Positions 5,086 to 12,983 of a stretch of DNA of 15,508 bases are shown piece after piece. The stretch comes from UBA5287 sp041672395 (GTDB taxonomy: Bacteria > Bacteroidota > Bacteroidia > Bacteroidales > Dysgonomonadaceae): the NCBI GenBank assembly GCA_041672395.1, contig JBAYZS010000052.1, forward strand, positions 1-15,508, read 5' to 3'. The notes under the pieces are model-generated. The model made no database searches. It was given only the letters and a program-made list of their open reading frames with translations, and was not told the DNA's origin. The translations under genes and the position numbers were made by a program. Within the stretch, counting starts at the first letter, position 1; each line of letters starts with the position of its first letter.

Positions 5086-7554
5086 ATGACTTACGCTATA
5101 TCAAAAATCGCATCAATACTTAATGTTAAAAACAAACCTACCAAAGATGCAATAATTTCTGTATTGCTTACTGATAGTAGAAAGCTCACGAATCCTGCTG
5201 AAACGCTGTTCTTTGCCTTGGTCACAAAGAATAATGACGCGCATAATTTTGTGTCTGATTTGTATTTATCAGGCGTTCGAAATTTTGTGGTTAGTAAAAT
5301 GAAACCAGAATGGCAATCGTTTGTCGATACTAACTTTCTCTTGGTGAAAGATTCGTTGCTTGCTCTGCAAAAACTAGCAGCTTTTCACAGATCTCAGTTT
5401 GAGATTCCTGTAGTAGGTATCACGGGTAGCAATGGAAAAACGGTTGTTAAAGAGTGGTTGTATCAATTACTTGAAGAAAATTATAATATTGTTCGTTCAC
5501 CAAGAAGCTTTAACTCGCAAATTGGAGTGCCACTCTCGGTGTGGCAACTGAATGAAACAACAGAGTTGGGTATTTTTGAGGCTGGGATTTCTAAACCGGA
5601 TGAAATGGAACGACTTGAACCGGTTATTCAACCAACAATTGGTGTCTTTACCAATATTGGAGAAGCGCATCAGGAGAATTTCAGTTCTATTGAACAAAAA
5701 TACCTTGAAAAAATGGAATTGTTCAAAAATGTGAACGTCTGCATCTATTGTCAGGATAATCCGCTCATGCAGCAATGTATCGACATGATGATGTTGTCGC
5801 AACGATCTTTTTCGTGGTCCTTGTATGATGAGGAAGCACCTCTGTTTATCTCACGTATCGATAAAAAGGATAATACTACGGAAATTAGCTATTCATTTTT
5901 GAAAATGGATTATAGTTTTAAAATAGGGTTTACAGATAATGCTTCAATAGAAAATGCGATTAACTGCTTGTCGGTTATGCTGTTGCTTCATGTTTTTCCT
6001 GACGTTATCGCGCAACGGATGGAGCGATTGGAGCCTGTGGCTATGCGGCTTGACGTACGACAAGGAAAGCATAATTGCATAATTATTAATGATACTTACA
6101 ATTCTGATATCAATTCAATACAAATTGCACTTGATTTTCAGAATCAGCGTCATACTGATAAACCGTTAAAAAAAACAGTTATCATTTCTGATATTCTGCA
6201 GTCGGGTATTCTCCCAAAGACTTTGTACCGTAAGGTTGCGGAGATGCTTGAGCAAAGTAAAATCGACAAACTAATTGGAATAGGAAAGGATATTTTGGCA
6301 AATGAGAATCAATTTAAAATATCTGAGAAGGCTTTCTTTCAATCAACGGACGATTTTATTCGTTCTGGCTTTTGGCATGATTTTGATAATGAATTAATCT
6401 TACTTAAAGGAGCCAGGAAATTTCATTTTGAAAGTATAAATGCACTTATCGAACAACGCGTACACGAAACGGTAATGGAAGTAGATCTGGACGCGCTAGT
6501 GCATAATTTCAATTTCTATAAATCGAAACTGCAACCGGATGTGAAGATGGTTTGCATGGTAAAAGCGAATGCTTATGGGGGTGGGGCAATCGAAATTGCC
6601 AAAACACTGCAATATCATAGGTGCGACTATCTTGCGGTTGCTGTAGCTGAAGAAGGGATTGCTCTAAGGTCTGAAGGAATCACTTTACCAATAATCATCT
6701 TAAACCCTGAAGTGAATGGGTTCGAAGAGCTTTTTGCAGATGATCTGGAACCTGAGGTGTATAATTTTCGAATTCTGAACGCGTTTATCAAAGAAGCGGA
6801 GCGTAGAGGAATCACAAATTATCTTGTACATATCAAAATTGATACGGGAATGCACCGACTTGGTTTTTCTCCGGAACAGATTCCACAACTGCTGAATGTA
6901 CTTGCAATGCAAAAGGGGTTGATGGTAAGGTCTGTGTTTTCACATCTTGCTGCAAGTGAAAGCTGGAAATTTGATGAGTATACGCACAAACAAATCGATA
7001 CGCTAAAATCTGCTGCCGAACAAATTGAAAACGGTTTAGGCTACAGTGTGATGAAACATATACTCAATTCAGCAGGTATTGAACGTTTCCCTGATGCTCA
7101 ATGGGATATGGTTAGATTGGGAATTGGTCTGTATGGGGTTAGCGCCAGCGGTTTGCAAGGATTGAAAAATGTGTTCACCTTAAAAACCACTATTCTGCAG
7201 GTTAAAGAGTTTCCTCAACATGAAACTATCGGTTATGGAAGAAATGAAGAATTAAATCACGATGCTCGTATTGCTACCATCCGTATTGGTTATGCCGACG
7301 GTTTAGATCGGCAATTTGGCAATCGAAAGGGATACGTTTTGATTAATGGTCAGTCTGCTCCTATTGTTGGAAATGTTTGTATGGATCTTTGTATGGTCGA
7401 TGTGACCGGTATTGATGTCAAGGAAGGCGATTCGGTTATTATATTTGGTGAAGGTTTATCGATTATCGACCTTGCTCAAAGTATCGGAACTATTCCATAT
7501 GAGATACTGACATCGGTCTCTCCGCGAGTCAAACGAGTGTACGTAAAAGAGTAA
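5086..7554 (+). CDS. murF-alr: Fused MurF ligase / alanine racemase
   Basis: This is an 822-residue two-domain cytoplasmic enzyme for peptidoglycan precursors. Residues 1 to about 460 are MurF, which adds D-Ala-D-Ala to UDP-MurNAc-tripeptide using ATP. Its P-loop is GITGSNGKT (111-119). It also has RSFNSQIGVPLSVW, a GVFTNIGEAHQENF block, NDTYNSD and a C-terminal LLKGARKFHFE. From about residue 463 the protein is a fold-type III alanine racemase that makes D-Ala with PLP. MEVDLDALVHNFNFY opens the domain, K493 in MVKANAYGGGA should bind PLP, and LNSAGIERFPDAQWDMVRLG and the catalytic Tyr717 in GYGRNEE follow. NVCMDLCMVDVTG lies near the end. Joining the enzyme that makes D-Ala to the ligase that uses D-Ala-D-Ala is, to my knowledge, characteristic of Bacteroidota. 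All key residues appear present. A strong terminator follows the stop. Confidence 0.95.
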   Translation: MTYAISKIASILNVKNKPTKDAIISVLLTDSRKLTNPAETLFFALVTKNNDAHNFVSDLYLSGVRNFVVSKMKPEWQSFVDTNFLLVKDSLLALQKLAAFHRSQFEIPVVGITGSNGKTVVKEWLYQLLEENYNIVRSPRSFNSQIGVPLSVWQLNETTELGIFEAGISKPDEMERLEPVIQPTIGVFTNIGEAHQENFSSIEQKYLEKMELFKNVNVCIYCQDNPLMQQCIDMMMLSQRSFSWSLYDEEAPLFISRIDKKDNTTEISYSFLKMDYSFKIGFTDNASIENAINCLSVMLLLHVFPDVIAQRMERLEPVAMRLDVRQGKHNCIIINDTYNSDINSIQIALDFQNQRHTDKPLKKTVIISDILQSGILPKTLYRKVAEMLEQSKIDKLIGIGKDILANENQFKISEKAFFQSTDDFIRSGFWHDFDNELILLKGARKFHFESINALIEQRVHETVMEVDLDALVHNFNFYKSKLQPDVKMVCMVKANAYGGGAIEIAKTLQYHRCDYLAVAVAEEGIALRSEGITLPIIILNPEVNGFEELFADDLEPEVYNFRILNAFIKEAERRGITNYLVHIKIDTGMHRLGFSPEQIPQLLNVLAMQKGLMVRSVFSHLAASESWKFDEYTHKQIDTLKSAAEQIENGLGYSVMKHILNSAGIERFPDAQWDMVRLGIGLYGVSASGLQGLKNVFTLKTTILQVKEFPQHETIGYGRNEELNHDARIATIRIGYADGLDRQFGNRKGYVLINGQSAPIVGNVCMDLCMVDVTGIDVKEGDSVIIFGEGLSIIDLAQSIGTIPYEILTSVSPRVKRVYVKE

Positions 7555-7560
7555 GGGAAA

Positions 7561-7590
7561 AAAAAAGCACCTCAATTGAGGTGCTTTTTT
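7561..7590. terminator. Perfect palindromic terminator shared by murF-alr and ompA
   Basis: This 30-bp perfect palindrome (core GCACCTCAATTGAGGTGC, flanked by A6 and T6) begins 7 bases after the murF-alr stop and ends 21 bases from the ompA stop. It has a U-tract on either strand, so it should terminate both convergent transcripts. Confidence 0.93.
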
Positions 7591-7611
7591 TATTATTCTT
7601 TATTTACTGAA

Positions 7612-8760
7612 TTATTCAGCAAAGAAGATAGCTACACGGTTCCAATCGTTTTCTGCATAAGGTTGTTCTGTGTCACCTTTCCAGTCAATTGAAATGCGAT
7701 TGCTGTCAATAGCATATTCACTGATCAATGCGTCAGCAACTGCTTTTGCACGTTTTTCAGATAGAGCGAAATTGTATTCAGGAGTACCTGTTTGAGCATC
7801 TGCATAAGCTACAATTTTAACTGTTGCATTAGGATTAGCTTTCAAATATTCAGCTGTGTTATAAACGCTAACTTGTTGACCTTTGTCAATTTTAGCAGAG
7901 TTAATACGGAAGAATACTACGTTAGGAATGTAAACTGCTTCAGCAGGAGCTGCAACAACTTCTTCACATTCTGGGCAAGATGTTGGGCGTTTGCTCAATT
8001 GTTCGTTTTCAGCACGAAGTCTGTTGATTTGGCTGTTTAAGTCGTTGATCAAGTTATAATCCATTAATTCAGCAGGTGTGAAATCTTGTTTTCCAAGACC
8101 AAATTTTACACCTACAACTGCTGTTGCCAATGCGTCATATTCGTTGTCTGTACCATTTACTCCATCAAATGAATCTTGCAAAGTTCTGATTCCTAATTCA
8201 AGAAATAAAGCAACTTTGTTTGAAATTTGGAAATTGTTGATCAAACCAGCATTTAAAGTTAATGTTTGGTTTTGACCTTTGAAAAGTGGAGAATCTGGAT
8301 TTGGTTTTTCGAACCAATCGTTCATTCCATACATATAACCAACACCAACGTATGGGATTAGGCTATAAACTCTGTTAGGATTATAAGATCCCCAAGCATT
8401 GATAACATTGTACATCAAGTCAACATGACCACCAAGCCAGTTACGATCTGATTGTACTGCATTACTTGCAACATGTTTGATGTTACCACCATCAATTACT
8501 AAACGAGCACCCCAGTTAGGAGAATTCCATCTTCCAACTTCGATTTGTCCGTTCCATCCTAAGCGATCCATTAAATCAGCGTCAGCATTGTTTTCAAACT
8601 CTGAAAGATAGATGTTTGTTCCGCCACCAAGACCAATATACCAATGAGCGCCTGCTTTGTCTTTTAGATAAACTGTACCATTAGATACATTTTGCATTTC
8701 TTGAGCACTCATTCCAAATGCTACAAGAATTGAAATTAAAAGTAAACTAATTTTTTTCAT
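7612..8760 (-). CDS. OmpA family outer-membrane porin-like protein
   Basis: This is a 382-residue outer-membrane protein that ties the outer membrane to peptidoglycan. Residues 1-19 are a signal peptide (MKKISLLLISILVAFGMSA), with Q as the likely first mature residue. Residues from about 35 to 220 show alternating aromatic strands (AHWYIGLGGGTNIY, GVGYMYGMNDWF, ALFLELGIRTL) and form the N-terminal barrel. A short heptad stretch (NDLNSQINRLRAENEQL) and a CPEC pair follow. The C-terminal OmpA domain starts near YIPNVVFFRINSAKI and contains the peptidoglycan-binding signature YNFALSEKRAKAV and a terminal NRVAIFF. Layout and the linker cysteine pair resemble the Bacteroidota porin-like OmpA proteins known from Porphyromonas and Bacteroides. 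It is probably strongly expressed. The shared palindromic terminator ends it, and its leader is unusually long (about 150 bases). Confidence 0.92.
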   Translation of the reverse strand: MKKISLLLISILVAFGMSAQEMQNVSNGTVYLKDKAGAHWYIGLGGGTNIYLSEFENNADADLMDRLGWNGQIEVGRWNSPNWGARLVIDGGNIKHVASNAVQSDRNWLGGHVDLMYNVINAWGSYNPNRVYSLIPYVGVGYMYGMNDWFEKPNPDSPLFKGQNQTLTLNAGLINNFQISNKVALFLELGIRTLQDSFDGVNGTDNEYDALATAVVGVKFGLGKQDFTPAELMDYNLINDLNSQINRLRAENEQLSKRPTSCPECEEVVAAPAEAVYIPNVVFFRINSAKIDKGQQVSVYNTAEYLKANPNATVKIVAYADAQTGTPEYNFALSEKRAKAVADALISEYAIDSNRISIDWKGDTEQPYAENDWNRVAIFFAE

Positions 8761-8916
8761 AAATTTAAATTCTAATTAAACATTATTTATTACAATAACT
8801 CGATATTCTTCTTATTTAATAATTTACATATTTTTTATAACAAATGTCCTTATAAAATGTTCAACATGTTAAGTTTAATTCCAACAGTTGAAAAAAAGAA
8901 TAAATGTTTCGAATTA

Positions 8917-8924
8917 CAAAGATA
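8917..8924 (-). promoter_or_regulatory. Predicted -7 element for the ompA-family gene
   Basis: The minus strand reads TATCTTTG, matching TAnnTTTG. The start of transcription would be near 8910, leaving an A+T-rich leader of about 150 bases. No clear -33 element is seen. I found no convincing rpoD terminator in the rest of the 8761-9032 gap. Confidence 0.5.
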
Positions 8925-9032
8925 AAGTATAATTTTATATAAAGCTCTTTTTTAAATAAAAAAATACTAAAAAAACTCTGTTTCAAGGGATTCAAATGTG
9001 AATTTAATCACTTTTGCACTGTTTGTAGTGAT

Positions 9033-9893
9033 TTACCCGAGATATGTCTTTAACAATTTGCTTCTTGAATCTTGTCGTAATCGTCTGATCGCTTTTTCTT
9101 TAATTTGGCGAACACGTTCACGAGTCAATTGGAATTTATCTCCAATCTCTTCCAGTGTCATTTCCTGACAACCAATGCCAAAGAACATCTTAATTATATC
9201 GCTTTCTCTTTCAGTCAATGTGCCAAGTGCACGATCAATTTCTTTTTGAAGTGATTCATTTACTAATGTTCTGTCGGCTGATGGGGCGTCATCATTTATA
9301 AGGACATCTAATAAACTGTTGTCCTCACCTTCCACAAAAGGTGCATCCATAGAAATATGTCGACCGGAAACTTTTAATGAATCCGTCACTTTTTCGACAG
9401 GGATATCTAATTCATGAGCGAGTTCTTCTGCTGAAGGACGACGTTCATGTTCTTGTTCGAATTTTTGAAAAGCTTTGTTTATCTTATTGAGTGAGCCAAC
9501 TTGATTTAGCGGAAGACGAACAATTCGTGATTGTTCCGCTAATGCTTGTAGAATTGATTGACGAATCCACCAAACTGCATAACTGATAAATTTGAAACCT
9601 CTGGTTTCGTCAAACTTTTCAGCTGCTTTGATTAGCCCTAAATTTCCTTCGTTGATAAGGTCAGGTAGGCTGAGCCCCTGATTTTGATATTGCTTAGCAA
9701 CAGAAACTACGAAACGAAGATTTGCTCTAGTTAATTTTTCGAGAGCTTTTTTATCGCCTTTCTTAATAGCCTGTGCTAATTCAACTTCTTCTTCAACAGT
9801 AATCAGATCTTCACGTCCTATCTCTTGCAGATATTTGTCCAGAGAAGCGCTCTCCCTGTTTGTGATCGATTTTGTAATCTTTAATTGCCTCAT
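9033..9893 (-). CDS. rpoD: Primary sigma factor of the Bacteroidota type (RpoD/SigA)
   Basis: This is a 286-residue sigma-70 factor that directs RNA polymerase to housekeeping promoters. It is short because it lacks region 1.1 and the non-conserved region. Region 1.2 is SLDKYLQEIGREDLIT at about 17-32. Region 2 includes NLRFVVSVAKQYQNQG, DLINEGNLGLIKAAEKFD, and the -10-binding FISYAVWWIRQSILQAL with SRIVRLP. Region 3 is around KINKAFQKFEQEHERRPS. Region 4 ends with the -35-binding helix-turn-helix MTLEEIGDKFQLTRERVRQI. The N-terminal MRQLKITKSITNRESASLDK is typical of the phylum's primary sigma factor, which reads the TAnnTTTG / TTG promoter type seen at several genes in this window. The ATG at 9893 is supported by that conserved N-terminus. 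Confidence 0.96.
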   Translation of the reverse strand: MRQLKITKSITNRESASLDKYLQEIGREDLITVEEEVELAQAIKKGDKKALEKLTRANLRFVVSVAKQYQNQGLSLPDLINEGNLGLIKAAEKFDETRGFKFISYAVWWIRQSILQALAEQSRIVRLPLNQVGSLNKINKAFQKFEQEHERRPSAEELAHELDIPVEKVTDSLKVSGRHISMDAPFVEGEDNSLLDVLINDDAPSADRTLVNESLQKEIDRALGTLTERESDIIKMFFGIGCQEMTLEEIGDKFQLTRERVRQIKEKAIRRLRQDSRSKLLKTYLG

Positions 9894-9937
9894 TTATTTA
9901 TCTTTCCTATTTTATTCTAGACTTAACGAAAAGGTTG

Positions 9938-9945
9938 CAAAAATA
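9938..9945 (-). promoter_or_regulatory. Predicted -7 element for rpoD
   Basis: The minus strand reads TATTTTTG, a match to TAnnTTTG, 45 bases upstream of the rpoD ATG. A TTG lies 24 bases further upstream, slightly more than the usual 19-21. Confidence 0.45.
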
Positions 9946-10001
9946 ACACTTTTTTCTTGGATATTAAAACAAATGTCAATATTATTCACCCCCTTCTAAT
10001 C

Positions 10002-10038
10002 AAAACAAAGGAAACGATGAAATCGATTCCTTTGTTTT
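10002..10038 (-). terminator. Long hairpin terminator after htrA
   Basis: AAAACAAAGGAA (10002-10013) pairs with TTCCTTTGTTTT (10027-10038). After one A-A mismatch, four more inner pairs (CGAT with ATCG) close a GAA loop. Read on the minus strand it ends in TTTTG, and it lies 58 bases beyond the htrA stop. A second, 8-bp hairpin (GAAAGATG 10050-10057 with CATCTTTC 10066-10073) lies between it and the gene. Confidence 0.65.
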
Positions 10039-10095
10039 ACTAACAGATAGAAAGATGATTTGTTACATCTTTCGCGTTAATTAATCTTAATATGA

Positions 10096-11616
10096 TTATT
10101 TTTGAGATAGATCAATCGCTATATATTGTGTTCTTTGATTTGGATAAAATCCTGCAATAAGAATCACTTTATCTTGGCTATTAGCAGCTGTTGTTACAAT
10201 TTGGGACACATCATTTTCATTATTTACAGATGTATTATTGATGCGCATGATTATAAATCCTTTATTGATACCTTCTTTACGGAAAAGGCCATCATTTGTT
10301 ACGCTTTCAACTTTAATACCACTTTTGATACCCATTTCCTGTTTTTGTTCGTTAGTAAGTGGTGCAAATGTTGCTCCTAAATTACCAATAACATCAACAC
10401 TTTTTGTTATTTCTGTATTTCCATGTTCGTTTTTAAGTTCAACGGTGAAAGTTCTGTCTTTTCCATCGCGTTGAACTGTTACTTTCACTTTATCACCCGG
10501 TCTGTATTTATTCAATTGTGTTTGTAGTTCTGCAAAATCGGTTATTTTGTTATTATTTATAGAAGTAATGATATCACCTTTTTGCATGCCAGCAGCTTTA
10601 GCCGGACTTCTATCTACAAATTCTGAAATAGTAACGCCCTTAATTTGAGCAAGTTTGCTGGCTTTTTCAGGATCACGTTGTCTAAGAACTTCGATATTTT
10701 CAACCTGGATTCCCAGTACTGCACGTTGAACCATTCCAAATTGTTTTAGGTCGGCAGCCACTTTTCCTGCAATCGAAATTGGAACTGCAAAAGCCAAACC
10801 GTTAAAATCACCCGTTGTTGAATAGATCATTGTGTTTATACCAACCAATTCGCCTTTTGTATTTACCAATGCACCGCCACTATTACCTCTGTTTACGGCC
10901 GCATCTATTTGAATAAATGATTGAATTCCTGAATCATTACCAAGGTTACCTCTGTTTTTAGCACTTACAATACCAGCAGTTACTGTAGAAGTAAGATTGA
11001 AAGGATTTCCCACTGCCAATATCCACTCACCGACTTTCAAAGCCTCGGAATTTCCAAATGGAATGTACGGGAAGTCGTTTCCTTCAATTTTAATTAAAGC
11101 GATATCCGTTTTTGGATCTGTGCCGATAACCTTCGCAGTAAATTCACGGTTATCATTCAAACTAACAGATACTTCGTTTGCACCTTCTATCACGTGATTA
11201 TTTGTGATAATGTAACCATCTTTTGAAATAATCACACCCGATCCAAAACCAACTTGTTCTTTAGGCTGACTATAACCTTCGCCCCCAAAACCAAAGAAGT
11301 AATCAAAAGGATTAATCATTTGTTGTTCGCGAATTGAGGTGGATTTGATATGTACAACACCGTGAACGGTTTTTTCTGCCACTTCTGTGAAATCAGGGAA
11401 ACCATCTTCAGTTGTCATGTTGGTTAGTTTGACATTAGGATCCTGTCCGAAAGAATTAGCCGATTCATCGATGTTTTTTCCGTTCAATGTTAATGCAGCA
11501 TTATTTTGTCTGCCACTATTATTTTGAATAACATTGAATCCCCAGATTGTAAGCAGGGAACTTAAAATGGCTACAGCAACTGTAACCAACAGGTTTTTTC
11601 CATTACTTGTGTTCAT
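10096..11616 (-). CDS. degP: HtrA/DegP-family periplasmic serine protease
   Basis: This is a 506-residue Do/HtrA protease that degrades or refolds damaged envelope proteins in the periplasm. Residues 8-30 form a hydrophobic segment (LLVTVAVAILSSLLTIWGF) that acts as a signal or membrane anchor; no cleavage site is obvious. The trypsin-like domain spans about 75-290. Its catalytic triad is His141 in ITNNHVIEG, Asp171 in KTDIALIKI and Ser246 in RGNSGGAL. The first PDZ domain starts near 299 (LGIQVENIEV) with DRSPAKAAGMQKGDIITSIN. The second, shorter PDZ domain covers roughly 410-500 (KSGIKVESVTNDGLFRKEG, GFIIMRIN). A glycine/aromatic insert (FDYFFGFGGEG) precedes the first strand, as in DegP LA loops. 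It has its own predicted promoter and terminator and seems to be a single-gene unit. All catalytic residues are present. DegP versus DegQ cannot be decided from sequence alone. Confidence 0.94.
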   Translation of the reverse strand: MNTSNGKNLLVTVAVAILSSLLTIWGFNVIQNNSGRQNNAALTLNGKNIDESANSFGQDPNVKLTNMTTEDGFPDFTEVAEKTVHGVVHIKSTSIREQQMINPFDYFFGFGGEGYSQPKEQVGFGSGVIISKDGYIITNNHVIEGANEVSVSLNDNREFTAKVIGTDPKTDIALIKIEGNDFPYIPFGNSEALKVGEWILAVGNPFNLTSTVTAGIVSAKNRGNLGNDSGIQSFIQIDAAVNRGNSGGALVNTKGELVGINTMIYSTTGDFNGLAFAVPISIAGKVAADLKQFGMVQRAVLGIQVENIEVLRQRDPEKASKLAQIKGVTISEFVDRSPAKAAGMQKGDIITSINNNKITDFAELQTQLNKYRPGDKVKVTVQRDGKDRTFTVELKNEHGNTEITKSVDVIGNLGATFAPLTNEQKQEMGIKSGIKVESVTNDGLFRKEGINKGFIIMRINNTSVNNENDVSQIVTTAANSQDKVILIAGFYPNQRTQYIAIDLSQK

Positions 11617-11650
11617 ATTTTTACTTGTTTTTGTTTTAACATTTAAGTCT

Positions 11651-11658
11651 CAAATATA
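11651..11658 (-). promoter_or_regulatory. Predicted -7 element for the htrA gene
   Basis: The minus strand reads TATATTTG, a perfect TAnnTTTG match, giving a leader of about 28 bases before the ATG at 11616. No envelope-stress operator is recognisable nearby. Confidence 0.55.
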
Positions 11659-11803
11659 ATTACAAAAAACATACTTGATTTGATTGGTACGAGCATATTT
11701 TAGTACTTTTAACTTAAGTGTGAAGCTATTAACCCCGTTTAACCCTAGCAGGTTGAAAATATCGGAATTAGGGCTAAAAAAGAACTGTCAAAATGTCCGA
11801 CAT

Positions 11804-12973
11804 CTATTTCAGGCTCTTTCCTCTACTTCTTGCGTACCTTTTAAAGCGTAAGTTATTGATTGGTTGTAAAATGTCGAGATAAAGTAAAGATAAAAAGTAC
11901 TTCCCCGATTTGAACAGTTTATTGTATTTATTCAAGATTACAATCTGAGTGATCCATCGAAATATAAAAAGAAGCGTGGCGCCGGCTATTAATAGATAAT
12001 TCATATCAATAACCCCAATAGCAACAGCACAAAAAACAGCGGTATAAAATCCATACTTGGTAATTGATTCCCAATTGAATAACCCAGATTGAAATCCTTT
12101 ATAAAACTGTTTTGTGTGCATATACTTCGACTTCAGTTCTCTCCAGGTAGAAAACCTGTTTATTAAGGAACTTTCCGTCATGCTTTCGGGTGAAGTTACA
12201 ACCGTTGTATTCGTTTTATTTGCAACTGTATTTATAAATAAATCATCTTCGCCCCCTTCAATATTTAATATTGAAGAAAAACCTTTGTTATCAAAAAACA
12301 AGTTTCGTCTATAGCCCATATTTCTGCCAATTCCCATAAAAGGTTTATGGTTGACAGCCATTGATAGATATTTGAGGCAATGGATTAAATTATCATACAA
12401 AACAAACCTTCTCATGGGGACCGATTTCTTGATATTAAATTTGCAGTACCCCAAAACGATATCTTTCCCTTGGGCAAATGCGTTTGCATATTCCCTGATC
12501 CATTGGTTGGAACAAGGAGCGCAATACGATTCGGCAAAAATCAATAGATCATTTTTAGCCGCCTTGATACCAAGTGTCAAGGCTAACTTTTTTTCATTTA
12601 TCGGTTCTGCGTTATTAGGTACATACGTGTGATACAGATTTTTATGATCCAACTCAAGTCTTTTCAATACCATATCTGTTTCGTCTGTCGATCCTGTATT
12701 TACCACTATTACCTCGAATTCCGGATAATCCTGGTCGAGTATTTTAGGGAGATTCTCTGCCAGATATTCTGATTCGTTTTTAGAAGCAATAATAATGGAT
12801 ACCGGGGGTAAATCTTCGTTAGGTAAACTACTTTTTTCTCTTTTCAGCTCATAAATGTATGGTTTTCTGTACAACAAGAAATAAAAAAGCAATTGAATTA
12901 TGAAGAACAACAGTAAAGCCGCTAAGATAATCCAGTGAACAGTGTCGAATTTGAAAAGAGAATATAAATCCAT
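11804..12973 (-). CDS. Membrane-bound family 2 glycosyltransferase with a degenerate DxD motif
   Basis: This 389-residue GT-A fold protein is expected to transfer a sugar at the inner face of the cytoplasmic membrane. One membrane helix lies at about 14-35 (WIILAALLLFFIIQLLFYFL), and two or three more at about 306-347. The catalytic domain opens with PVSIIIASKNESEYLAENL (57-75) and VIVVNTGSTDETD (88-100). The place where family members normally carry a metal-binding DxD, after the NDLLIF strand, here reads AESYC (147-151). The acceptor-side GGEDDLFIN (240-248) is well conserved, and a TWRELKSKYMHTKQFY stretch replaces the usual QxxRW. Donor and acceptor are unknown. It sits 10 bases downstream of lysA and is probably translated from the same message. 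I see no strong terminator in the 187 bases after it. Confidence 0.87.
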   Translation of the reverse strand: MDLYSLFKFDTVHWIILAALLLFFIIQLLFYFLLYRKPYIYELKREKSSLPNEDLPPVSIIIASKNESEYLAENLPKILDQDYPEFEVIVVNTGSTDETDMVLKRLELDHKNLYHTYVPNNAEPINEKKLALTLGIKAAKNDLLIFAESYCAPCSNQWIREYANAFAQGKDIVLGYCKFNIKKSVPMRRFVLYDNLIHCLKYLSMAVNHKPFMGIGRNMGYRRNLFFDNKGFSSILNIEGGEDDLFINTVANKTNTTVVTSPESMTESSLINRFSTWRELKSKYMHTKQFYKGFQSGLFNWESITKYGFYTAVFCAVAIGVIDMNYLLIAGATLLFIFRWITQIVILNKYNKLFKSGKYFLSLLYLDILQPINNLRFKRYARSRGKSLK

Positions 12974-12983
12974 TATAGCAATA

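Noticed and set aside
5497..5802. 101-codon minus-strand open frame inside murF
   Set aside because: It lies wholly antisense to a well-supported gene and has no recognisable domain or promoter.
10050..10073. Short 8-bp hairpin as the main htrA terminator
   Set aside because: It has no T-run after it on the minus strand. The longer hairpin at 10002-10038 is stronger and better placed.
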